Positions 1 through 6,680 of a stretch of DNA of 11,198 bases are shown here, in pieces. The notes below the pieces were generated by a model that made no database searches, had not been told where the DNA came from, and worked only from the letters and a program-made list of their open reading frames with translations. Source of the stretch: CAZDAW01 sp964503685 (GTDB lineage Bacteria > Chloroflexota > Anaerolineae > Anaerolineales > Anaerolineaceae); contig CAZDAW010000110.1 of assembly GCA_964503685.1 (NCBI GenBank), positions 1-11,198 of the forward strand, written 5' to 3'. A program made the translations under genes and the position numbers. The number at the start of each line of letters is the position of its first letter. Within the stretch, counting starts at the first letter, position 1.

Positions 1-49
1 ATATACAAATCTTATTTTGTTTGTCAATTTTATTTTACGAATTTATTTC

Positions 50-1564
50 TTATTCGACAGGGATTTCGATCAGTGGCATGAAAACATTGAATGAATATTC
101 TCCGATATCAGGTGGGCCGGGAATCGGAACTATGATTGGGTCTTCAATCGGATCTTCGATTGGTTCCTGATCTGGCATATCGTTCTGTTGATACTCGAAT
201 GCGCCGATATCAAAAGCTGCATTCATTGGCCGTGAATTACCATCGTAATCGTCAATGATATCTTCGACGGTCATACCCTTGTCGATGGCGGGGGAGGAGG
301 GCTGCAGGTGATAATCGTCGGCGCCGGGGTTGACCAGCATGGGGTTCACTTTCCACAATTCGTTGGCATAGGCGGAGCCGGCAGGGGTTTTACCATCGCT
401 GCGGTAGGTAAGGTTGTTGCTGGCGGTCAGGCTCTGGCAGGAAGCGGTATCGTGGCAGATAATATTGTAAGAAGCCAGATTGTAATTGAGGTTGTTTAGA
501 TAGGTAACGCCCTGAACGTTTTGCAGACCGAGGCCGGAGGGATAGTAGGAAGTCAAATCGAGGCGGCCAACGAGGGTGTTGTTGGTGATGGTGAAGTTGG
601 AACCGTTGAGGATGTTGAACTGGCGGTGGGCTTTGATGATATTGTTGCGGATGATGAGGTTGCTGGCGTAGTTGATCATGAAGCCCTGACCGACCTCATT
701 GGTGGCCTGAGCCTGAAGGTTAACGCAGAAATTCTGTTCGAAGAGGATATTGGAAGCGGTTTCGTGGTTGGAATCCTCCCAGGTCTGGAAGCAGTCGATG
801 TGAGGATCGACATTTTCTTCCTGGTCGAAGGAGATATCGTGGATATAGTTGCTGCGGATGATGTGGCCGGAGCCGAAGAAGCGGATGCCATCGGCGTCGG
901 CATAGGAGGGAGCGGGGGTCCATTTGGGGTGGTACTGGATGGTAGCCCAGATTTCGTTGCCTTCGATGAGGTTGTTGCGGCCGTAAACCTCGATGCCGTC
1001 CATGGCGTTGCGTTCGAGGCGGTTGTTACGGACGATGTTGTTGGTGGTGCCATTTTCAGCGCCGATGGAGGCGAAGATGCTGATGCCGCCGCGGGTGGCG
1101 TAGTAGATGTGATTGTCTTCGATAAGGTTGTTGGAGCCGACGACGTAGATGCCGTAGCCGGTCCAACTGTTGGGGGTGTCGGTGATGTAGAAGCCGCGGA
1201 TAGTGATGTAAGAGGCGTTGTTGAGGACGAAACCGTTCATGGAGACGCCGCCGTCAGATTGAAAAGTGATGGGGGCATTGGCAGAGCCAGACCTGGAAAC
1301 GGTGACTCTTTCAGAGTAATTGCCGGCGAGGACGATGACGGTATCGCCGGCGACCATGGTATTGGCGGCTTTCTGGATGGTGCGCCACGGTTTGGCAGTG
1401 GAGGTGCCGGAGTTGGAATCGGAGCCGGTGGTGGAGACGTAGTAGGTGGTCGAGCCGGCTGCGTGAGAGGTTGAGTTGATCTGGGTCAGACTGAGGAGGA
1501 GGGTAACGATAAAGAGACCTCCCCAGATGACTTTTTTGATATTTGAAGGACTGCAAACTTTCAT
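50..1564 (-). CDS. Secreted right-handed parallel beta-helix protein with C-terminal choice-of-anchor Q-like domain
   Basis: Exported protein of 504 residues. The frame also allows a TTG at 1567, but the ATG at 1564 has GGAG at a 7-base spacing. A signal peptide (basic start, hydrophobic core about 12-29) probably ends near SHAA (33-36). The N-terminus YYVSTTGSDSNSGT...KPWRTIQKAANTMVAGD matches the preceding lipoprotein. Beta-helix turns run from about 95 to 395 with Asn ladders. Inserted conserved-looking stretches ADADGIRFFGSG (222-233) and HIDCFQTW (255-262) resemble a motif seen in other secreted beta-helix proteins and could form an active or binding site. About 406-459 ends SSPAIDKG...DIGAFEYQ, like the choice-of-anchor Q domain. 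An acidic Pro-rich linker with two PIED repeats and a tail VFMPLIEIPVE close it. Probable role: action on or binding of the exopolysaccharide outside the cell. Its central codon usage is richer in C-ending codons than its neighbours'. It lies after a terminator and is likely its own unit. Confidence 0.85.
   Translation of the reverse strand: MKVCSPSNIKKVIWGGLFIVTLLLSLTQINSTSHAAGSTTYYVSTTGSDSNSGTSTAKPWRTIQKAANTMVAGDTVIVLAGNYSERVTVSRSGSANAPITFQSDGGVSMNGFVLNNASYITIRGFYITDTPNSWTGYGIYVVGSNNLIEDNHIYYATRGGISIFASIGAENGTTNNIVRNNRLERNAMDGIEVYGRNNLIEGNEIWATIQYHPKWTPAPSYADADGIRFFGSGHIIRSNYIHDISFDQEENVDPHIDCFQTWEDSNHETASNILFEQNFCVNLQAQATNEVGQGFMINYASNLIIRNNIIKAHRQFNILNGSNFTITNNTLVGRLDLTSYYPSGLGLQNVQGVTYLNNLNYNLASYNIICHDTASCQSLTASNNLTYRSDGKTPAGSAYANELWKVNPMLVNPGADDYHLQPSSPAIDKGMTVEDIIDDYDGNSRPMNAAFDIGAFEYQQNDMPDQEPIEDPIEDPIIVPIPGPPDIGEYSFNVFMPLIEIPVE
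135..163 (-). repeat. Short tandem repeat encoding PIED units
   Basis: A 12-base unit, CC(A/G)AT(C/T)GAAGA(T/C) on the coding strand, occurs twice with a partial third copy and encodes PIED-PIED-PI in the linker before the C-terminal tail. It is probably an expandable spacer between the folded domain and the terminal FMPLI motif. Confidence 0.6.
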
Positions 1565-1834
1565 CAAACTACTCCAATAAGGTACGTTTTTTCTGCGACA
1601 GGCAACACGAATAGCAGGCCCTGGGGTGAAAATTCCAGGGTTTGGACAGGACTTTGATATTCAGCTATTGGTGTTGATTGGAATGGTGGCTATTTGCCCA
1701 CAAACCGTTTTGGCTTCGATGTTATTCTTGAATCTATGGTAACTTAAACGATGTCATTTTGTCTTAACGGAATCGTAAGGATGGCGCAGATATACCTTAC
1801 AGTATTGTAAGTTTTCCGATCGGATGGAAGTGTT
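1565..1834 (-). promoter_or_regulatory. Intergenic region, probable promoter/regulatory region of the distal beta-helix gene
   Basis: About 270 bp lie between the terminator and the next start, with no credible ORF. It must hold the promoter for the distal gene if the terminator is efficient, but no good -35/-10 pair was found; ATGACA with TAGATT and a 15-base spacer (about 1757-1731) is weak. Visible structure: CTTACA-GTAT-TGTAAG (1796-1811), a related imperfect inverted repeat CTTAACG-GAAT-CGTAAG (1763-1779), and a further half-site CTTAAACGA (1743-1751) 20 bp from CTTAACGGA. Near the gene, CCCTGG (1619-1624) pairs with CCAGGG (1635-1640). A GGAG ribosome binding site is at 1572-1575. Confidence 0.45.
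1619..1640 (-). other. Small hairpin in the 5' leader of the distal beta-helix gene
   Basis: CCCTGG and CCAGGG form a 6-bp G-C-rich stem around a 10-base loop, 55 bases before the start codon. It is followed on the minus strand by a mixed sequence and no U-tract, so it is not a terminator. It may be a leader structure stabilising the mRNA; it does not match any riboswitch consensus known to me. Confidence 0.3.
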
Positions 1835-1883
1835 AAAAAAACAGAGAGGGACTGTCCGGGTAAATGGGCAGTCCCTCTCTGTT
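1835..1883 (-). terminator. Strong intrinsic (rho-independent) terminator
   Basis: The arms CAGAGAGGGACTG (1842-1854) and CAGTCCCTCTCTG (1869-1881) are perfectly complementary over 13 bp. The stem extends by two A-U pairs at the base and, after a G-U wobble, by further G-C pairs towards the loop. On the minus strand it is followed by seven U (1841-1835). It starts 12 bases after the lipoprotein stop, so it ends the transcript of the upstream genes. The other strand lacks a U-tract, so it is directional. Confidence 0.93.
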
Positions 1884-1894
1884 GAATAAATAAA

Positions 1895-3151
1895 TCACCA
1901 CTGGCATTTAATCCAATGCTTTAATAATGCGCATGTATTTGAATCCCCCTGCAATTCAGCCAGAAATTCTTCACTGGCGCTTACATAATTGTCTTTAACG
2001 ATGACGTTTTCACCAATATCCCACAAACTGATGCCAAGACCGCTGGCGCCTGTCTTGCCATATATCCAGTTATCGTGAACCAGTGTATTGGAGACGTTTC
2101 TCAGTGCAATGCCATCTCCTTCCTTATGCTTTATTGTTTCATTGTAGATTTTATTCCGGGCAATGATAGAGCCCCCCCCGTAGTTATACCAGATTCCACC
2201 CGCCGGCGCCATAGCATTGAAAATGATATTATCCTCAACGACCAGGTTCAAACCTGAAAGATCAATTGTTGCCCAATCGGGCCCATTGCCGTAAATTGTG
2301 TTTCCGCGGATAATTGTTCCATTAGGTCGGGGGTCAATTTTGTTCTGATTGGTGTTTTGAATAGCCTCGTATCTATTGTTATAAATGGTGTTGTTCTCAA
2401 TCGTATTATTATCGACAGATACAAGATTGCTTCCTTTTACATCCAAATAAATTCCTTCTTCTCTGTTGTCATGAACCTGACAATTCCGAACAGTATTGTT
2501 ATTCGCCGCGCCAAATGTGGAGAGGATATGTATGCCAACCCCTCCGTTTTGGAATGATTCGCAATTTAATACCTGGTTATTGTTGGCGTTTGATATAAAA
2601 ACGCCATCATAGATGGCGCGGGTCACTTTTATACCATCCAGGATGATCCAGTTGACTCCGACGATTTGTATCCCGGCCCAGTCCACGCCTGATATTGTCA
2701 CAATTTCATCTTTGTATGCGTGAAAGACGATAGGGTTTTCTGCGCTTCCGGAGTAAGTATTGAATTGCACCATTTCATAATATGTTCCGCCGCGGATGGC
2801 GACTACCTCGCCTGCTCGGGCTTTATTTGCTGCATGTTGGATTGTCCTCCAGGGGGAGTCAATTGTACCGGGTGAATTGTTATCACCTTCTGGCGATACA
2901 TAGTAATCCGGTGAAGGGTAGTCAATGACTGGCATAGGAGGGGGTGTGGGGACGAATGTTTTGGTGGGCATGACAGATGACTGAATTGTAGGTGTGTCTG
3001 CTACCCGATTCTCACTTGCATTGGTCGGTAAAGGGATTGATGTATAAGTCAGTGTAGGCGCGGAGCCTGTTTCTCCACCTGTCATCTGGCTTTGGCAGGC
3101 AAGTGTACACAATAAAATTCCGAGTAAAAAGTGAAGTCGTTTCAATAACAT
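1895..3151 (-). CDS. Putative lipoprotein with right-handed parallel beta-helix
   Basis: Exported protein of 418 residues. The signal sequence MLLKRLHFLLGILLCTLAC ends at Cys19; the lipobox (TLAC) is slightly off consensus, but the following QSQMTGGETG and a Ser/Thr/Pro-rich linker to about 78 are typical of surface lipoproteins. A DUF1565-like start follows: YYVSPEGDNNSPGT (83-96), SPWRTIQHAANKARAGEVVAI (about 99-119) and GTYYEMV. About ten beta-helix turns follow (roughly 135-390), marked by Asn-rich repeats such as NNTIENNTIYNN and IIRGNTIYGN. Two cysteines close the protein (C407, C416). The fold occurs in polysaccharide lyases, C5-epimerases and glycan-binding proteins, and the position at the end of a polysaccharide operon suggests it acts on the polymer at the membrane surface. 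No catalytic residues can be assigned. A G8 run lies at residues 325-327. The ribosome binding site AAGGG sits 5 bases before the ATG, and a terminator follows the stop. Confidence 0.85.
   Translation of the reverse strand: MLLKRLHFLLGILLCTLACQSQMTGGETGSAPTLTYTSIPLPTNASENRVADTPTIQSSVMPTKTFVPTPPPMPVIDYPSPDYYVSPEGDNNSPGTIDSPWRTIQHAANKARAGEVVAIRGGTYYEMVQFNTYSGSAENPIVFHAYKDEIVTISGVDWAGIQIVGVNWIILDGIKVTRAIYDGVFISNANNNQVLNCESFQNGGVGIHILSTFGAANNNTVRNCQVHDNREEGIYLDVKGSNLVSVDNNTIENNTIYNNRYEAIQNTNQNKIDPRPNGTIIRGNTIYGNGPDWATIDLSGLNLVVEDNIIFNAMAPAGGIWYNYGGGSIIARNKIYNETIKHKEGDGIALRNVSNTLVHDNWIYGKTGASGLGISLWDIGENVIVKDNYVSASEEFLAELQGDSNTCALLKHWIKCQW
2172..2179 (-). repeat. G8 homopolymer tract inside the lipoprotein gene
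   Basis: Eight consecutive C on the plus strand (G8 in the coding strand) encode Gly325-Gly327. A one-base slip would shift the frame and remove or change about the last 90 residues, including the final beta-helix turns and both C-terminal cysteines. It is the only such long G/C run noticed in the window. Phase variation is possible but unproven. Confidence 0.6.
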
Positions 3152-3204
3152 AATTGCCCTTTACTTCAAGACATGGAAAAACACTGTATTGCAGTTGAAT
3201 GAGT

Positions 3205-3235
3205 TCCATTTTGATCTTTGGTGGATCAAGTTAAT
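3205..3235 (-). repeat. Short inverted repeat in the gap upstream of the lipoprotein gene
   Basis: The 90-bp gap between the third transferase and the lipoprotein gene holds TTGATC (3211-3216) and GATCAA (3224-3229), a perfect 6-bp inverted repeat with a 7-base spacer. A smaller ACTG/CAGT repeat lies at 3182-3194. No U-tract follows on the minus strand, so this is not an intrinsic terminator. It could be an operator or a weak mRNA hairpin, or chance. Confidence 0.25.
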
Positions 3236-3241
3236 TCCAGA

Positions 3242-4213
3242 TCAATTTGTATAATAGCTGATCAGCTCTTGATATTTATTGGCCCATTCTGTATCTAATT
3301 TTGTTTTTAATCGGTGAATGCCTTGTTGTAAGTCGGAGAAATTTTGCTGCGCGCGGCGAATACCTGCCCTGATTCCTTCCGATGTATTGGATACATGAAC
3401 AACGCCGTCTGAAAAATAATTGCGAAGAATGGTTGTATCTGAGGTGATAAATGGTTTTCTAAAAGTTACGGCTTCAAAACCGCCTAATAAAACAGTGTGT
3501 TCCTCTGTGGTCAAATCCATTATTGCGTCAACATTTTCTAATAAACCCAAATATTCATCCAAAGACAGAAAGCCCGTAAAGTGACAGTTTTGCGGCGCTG
3601 ATCTGATAAGTTCAGGGATTGCTCGCTTTACATTGCCTGTAATATAGATTGTCACATCTGGAAGCTGGGCCGCGGCTTCCAGTACAGCTTGAATGGGTTC
3701 GTCCTGTGAAAATGAACATACAAAGGCGATATTGAATTTCTCGCTCACGGGGTAGGGCTTACTTTTTTGGTATTCTCCGGGAATATAACTGATACTGATA
3801 ACCTTGCAGCCCCATTGAGCAACAATCTGCTCGATTTCAGTGTTATGCACAATTGTTACAAGTGCACGATGAGAAAACCAGCGCAGCAGCCAGAGTAATT
3901 TGCTCCAGACTGATGTAAAGCTGCAGGAGTGTGTATCCATGATGTACTCTGCGCCGCTCAATAAGCAGTAGATATACACCAGCAACACTGTGGGGATAGG
4001 CGGTACCTGGATATAGATAATATCCGGCTTTTCCTTAATCAAGATCGGAATGGATTGAAGCGTTAATACCAGATATCTGAATGGAAGCAGCCAGGCTTTT
4101 CCACGCTGACCATAATGCAAAAAGATCATTTTAGCGCCTATATGCTGCGCCATCAAGGCGCTGCGCCCATCATAACTAACCCAGGCCAGAAAAATTATCT
4201 TTTTGTCTCTCAT
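3242..4213 (-). CDS. Divergent GT-B glycosyltransferase
   Basis: Protein of 323 residues, the smallest and most divergent of the three transferases. The N-terminal half has WVSYDGRSALMAQHIGAK (11-28), PDIIYIQVPPIPT (63-75) with a hydrophobic stretch to about 85, and IMDTHSCSF (91-99), features seen in a group of short GT-B enzymes that replace PNGVD with other sequence. The donor half has FVCSFSQDEP (164-173), VTIYITGN (187-194), FTGFLSLDEYLGLLENVDAIMDL (about 212-234) and EEHTVLLGGFEAVTFRKPFITSD (about 237-259), equivalent to the EX7E/G-x-P nucleotide-sugar region although the acidic residues are spaced by eight. The AGGTGA ribosome binding site (4220-4225) overlaps the upstream stop. Glycosyltransferase assignment is good; specificity is unknown. 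A 90-bp gap follows before the beta-helix gene. Confidence 0.82.
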   Translation of the reverse strand: MRDKKIIFLAWVSYDGRSALMAQHIGAKMIFLHYGQRGKAWLLPFRYLVLTLQSIPILIKEKPDIIYIQVPPIPTVLLVYIYCLLSGAEYIMDTHSCSFTSVWSKLLWLLRWFSHRALVTIVHNTEIEQIVAQWGCKVISISYIPGEYQKSKPYPVSEKFNIAFVCSFSQDEPIQAVLEAAAQLPDVTIYITGNVKRAIPELIRSAPQNCHFTGFLSLDEYLGLLENVDAIMDLTTEEHTVLLGGFEAVTFRKPFITSDTTILRNYFSDGVVHVSNTSEGIRAGIRRAQQNFSDLQQGIHRLKTKLDTEWANKYQELISYYTN

Positions 4214-4219
4214 GGCATT

Positions 4220-5356
4220 TCACCTTTTTTGGTGCAATTCGATTGCCTGACGATAGATTGTTTCCATCTGGGCAGCGATTTTGCGCTTTTCTTCTTCAAC
4301 CCTTTTAATGGCATTCTCACCCATTTGCCGGCGCAGATTATCGTTTTTCAGTATTTTTATAATTGCTTCAGCCAATTGTTCCACATCTGCCGGTGGAATT
4401 AATAAACCGGTTTTACCATCATCAACGTATTCCGGAAAACTGCCCACAGTTGTGGCCACGACCGGTTTACCGAAGCTGTAGGCATCCAGCAGGACGCCGC
4501 TTGTGGATGCTGAAAGATAGGGGAGCGCCACTAACGAGGCTCTTTCGTAATAAGCTGCCATTAATTCGCCGGGCGCAAAGCCTTCATATACCTCATATTT
4601 TGGATTGTTACGGATGGAACGAAATAATTCTTTCCAATGTTCCGTGTTGCCGTGAACCGCGATCAAAAAGCGCGCTTGAGGAACTTGCTGGCTGATGATG
4701 GGTTCAGCCTTAACAAGATATTCCAGCCCTTTATGAGGCAAAGCGCGACCAAAAAACAGTATCGAGCCGGGCTCCTCATGATATTTTTCATTTGCCCAAC
4801 GGCGCACAGTAACTCGAGGCGCCAGGGGAACATTGATAACACGCCCAGATTTAACTTTATAGATGTCGTAAACATCCTTTACCAGATTGGCGCCATTCGC
4901 GATGATTAATTCGCTGCTGTAGGTTGCGAGTCTGTTGATCCCGATTTCAATCCAGGCCGGCGCCTGTTCGCCGATATTTGGTCTGGGAATAATAATTGTT
5001 GTTACAACCGGTTTATGTAGAAGTAATGTCAGGATGGATAACCAGATTTCCAATGGGCCAATCATGATATGGGCAACATCAATATCATCTGCGTCCATAT
5101 CCGCCCGAATTTGTTTAACCAGGTTGAAGGAGCGCGGATCGCGAACGCGCGGGAAATAATAGACCCTTATCTTGCACTCTCTGGGCAGAATCCTGGCTTG
5201 ATACAGGAGTTCCTCAGGGGTATCGGTTTCTCCGATGAGCGGGACAATTTTTGTGTAAGAAAGATAGAGCGTTACCTGGTGCCCGGCTTCGATAAGAATA
5301 TTTGCCATATCAAAGCCAGATTCAATATCTGCAAAACTGACCAGTCCAATATGCAT
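4220..5356 (-). CDS. GT4-type glycosyltransferase (GT-B fold)
   Basis: Second glycosyltransferase, 378 residues from the chosen start. The frame continues upstream to a TTG at 5383, but the ATG at 5356 is preferred: it has GAGAAG at the right distance (5363-5368, 6-base spacer), and the protein then begins MHIGLVSFADIESG, the usual beta-strand and glycine loop of this family. The donor-binding half contains FFGRALPHKGLEYL (about 201-214), LPYLSASTSGVLLDAYSFGKP (about 278-298) and VGSFPEYVDDGKTGLLIPP (about 304-322), all standard GT4 signatures. The branch uses S-x-S-G-V in place of a clear EX7E motif. Likely role: transfer of one sugar to the repeat unit; the sugar is unknown. Its TGA lies 6 bases before the next start and overlaps that gene's ribosome binding site, suggesting coupled translation. 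Confidence 0.93.
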   Translation of the reverse strand: MHIGLVSFADIESGFDMANILIEAGHQVTLYLSYTKIVPLIGETDTPEELLYQARILPRECKIRVYYFPRVRDPRSFNLVKQIRADMDADDIDVAHIMIGPLEIWLSILTLLLHKPVVTTIIIPRPNIGEQAPAWIEIGINRLATYSSELIIANGANLVKDVYDIYKVKSGRVINVPLAPRVTVRRWANEKYHEEPGSILFFGRALPHKGLEYLVKAEPIISQQVPQARFLIAVHGNTEHWKELFRSIRNNPKYEVYEGFAPGELMAAYYERASLVALPYLSASTSGVLLDAYSFGKPVVATTVGSFPEYVDDGKTGLLIPPADVEQLAEAIIKILKNDNLRRQMGENAIKRVEEEKRKIAAQMETIYRQAIELHQKR

Positions 5357-5395
5357 AGATAACTTCTCGGTAATAAAATACAACTCAAGCTGGTT

Positions 5396-6604
5396 TTATT
5401 GCCTGTCGGCAAGAACTTCTTTATAGACATCCACCAGTTTGTTTGTGATCACTTCCCAATCGTATTGATTGACAACTAATTGCCGGGCTTCAGTACATAA
5501 TCGTTGCGCTAATTCTTTGTCCTGTAAAAGACGGATGACCTGATGAGCGAAATCCTCTGGATTATCAGCAATCAACAGGTGTTTTTCGTGTTCAACATCC
5601 AGACCTTCACAGCCGATGCTGGTTGTAACAACCGGTTTACCTAATGCCATCGCCTCCAGAATCTTCAGGCGAGTGCCGCCTCCGGCGCGAAGCGGTACGA
5701 TGCAGATATTGCTGCGCTGGTAGTACGGCAAAATATCATCCACCTGTCCGGTGACGTGCACGGTTGGGCTATTCAATGCGCGGACTTCTGCAGCGGGTTC
5801 TCTGCCGACCAACCAGACGTGGATATCTTTATATTCACGCCGGATAAGGGGGAGAATCTCTTGACAAAAATAAACGGCTGCATCAACGCAGGGGGCATAG
5901 ACCATTGAACCGATGAACAACAAAGCCGGCTCAGATGGCGTCTGTAAAAGCGGCTGGTATTGATGGGTATCGACGCCATTTGGTATGACATCGGCTTTAA
6001 GTTGTGGATTGGCTTCCAACAGAATTCGCCGATCGTCTTCTGAGACTGCGACGCATCGGGCAAAACGTTGTGCAACGCGTGGTTCCCATTGCAACATCAT
6101 TTTGTAAAATAACCACGATCGCAACTTATACTCGCTGCCAGGAAGAATTTTATAGATGCTTTTGTATTGATCAAAAGCGATATTGTGGAGACTTAAAACA
6201 GTGCGGTTTCGAATCGTTTTTGGCAGTATATCCAGATAAAAAGCCATGCGCGATTGTTCAATTTGGATGATGTCAAATTCAATTTTATTGACGATATCCC
6301 TGATTCCATTTACAAAATCGGCGGAATACAGGAATTTCAATTCGAGCGGTTTACCCTGCAGTGCAAAACTTATTATACCTGGCAGATGAGCCAGTTTACT
6401 TTGCTCTTTGATCGAGCCGGTAATGATCGGATCGCAAAATTGCCGCATGTGTTCGATCGCTCCGGGCGCGTCAGAATCGTGCGTCAGCGTTGCCATGGTC
6501 ACTTGGTGATCTTTTGCCAGTTGCCGAATGATATTGTAAACACGGATGCAATCTCCAGAAATGGGTGGGTAGGGGACATAGTCAGTAATTATTAATATTC
6601 TCAT
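5396..6604 (-). CDS. GT4-type glycosyltransferase (GT-B fold)
   Basis: Cytoplasmic or membrane-associated glycosyltransferase of 402 residues, expected to add one sugar from a nucleotide donor to the lipid-linked repeat unit. The N-terminal acceptor domain starts MRILIITDYVPYPPISGD, typical of the subgroup that begins with a P-PP-x-G-D loop (related to exosortase-associated sugar transferases). VSEDDRR lies at 188-193 and IPNGVD at 207-212. The C-terminal donor domain has GSMVYAPCVDA (232-242), where many relatives carry Asn at the Cys239 position. The nucleotide-sugar site is RAGGGTRLKILEAMALGKPVV (306-326), followed by SIGCEGL (329-335). A GGAAAG ribosome binding site lies 4 bases before the ATG. 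Donor and acceptor cannot be predicted. The next gene starts 39 bases downstream. Confidence 0.93.
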   Translation of the reverse strand: MRILIITDYVPYPPISGDCIRVYNIIRQLAKDHQVTMATLTHDSDAPGAIEHMRQFCDPIITGSIKEQSKLAHLPGIISFALQGKPLELKFLYSADFVNGIRDIVNKIEFDIIQIEQSRMAFYLDILPKTIRNRTVLSLHNIAFDQYKSIYKILPGSEYKLRSWLFYKMMLQWEPRVAQRFARCVAVSEDDRRILLEANPQLKADVIPNGVDTHQYQPLLQTPSEPALLFIGSMVYAPCVDAAVYFCQEILPLIRREYKDIHVWLVGREPAAEVRALNSPTVHVTGQVDDILPYYQRSNICIVPLRAGGGTRLKILEAMALGKPVVTTSIGCEGLDVEHEKHLLIADNPEDFAHQVIRLLQDKELAQRLCTEARQLVVNQYDWEVITNKLVDVYKEVLADRQ

Positions 6605-6680
6605 GTCGCTTTCCAGAAGATGGTTTTATAAGTGAAAAACTCCATAACTGCAAAATCGATTTAAACTGTTGGGTTTTTTA

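Noticed and set aside
1..49. Possible terminator after the distal beta-helix gene
   Set aside because: The 49 bases are A/T-rich with no inverted repeat; any terminator would lie outside the window.
521..1474. Long plus-strand open frame (317 codons) opposite the distal beta-helix gene
   Set aside because: Its product is low-complexity Ala/Val/Asp/Gly/Glu, it has no ribosome binding site or recognisable domain, and it is explained by the C-ending codon bias of the real gene on the other strand, which avoids stops in this antisense frame.
4215..4235. CACC/GGTG hairpin with a run of T near 4220
   Set aside because: The stem is only four base pairs, lies across the coupled stop and ribosome binding site of two adjacent genes, and is explained by the coding sequence and the AGGTGA site; not a terminator.
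5357..5383. Nine-residue N-terminal extension of the second glycosyltransferase from a TTG codon
   Set aside because: There is no spaced ribosome binding site before the TTG, and the internal ATG has a good one and gives the normal family N-terminus.
6605..6680. Gap between flippase and first transferase as a possible internal promoter or terminator
   Set aside because: A-rich runs are present but no stem precedes them on the minus strand and no convincing -35/-10 pair was found; it reads as a simple intercistronic gap.
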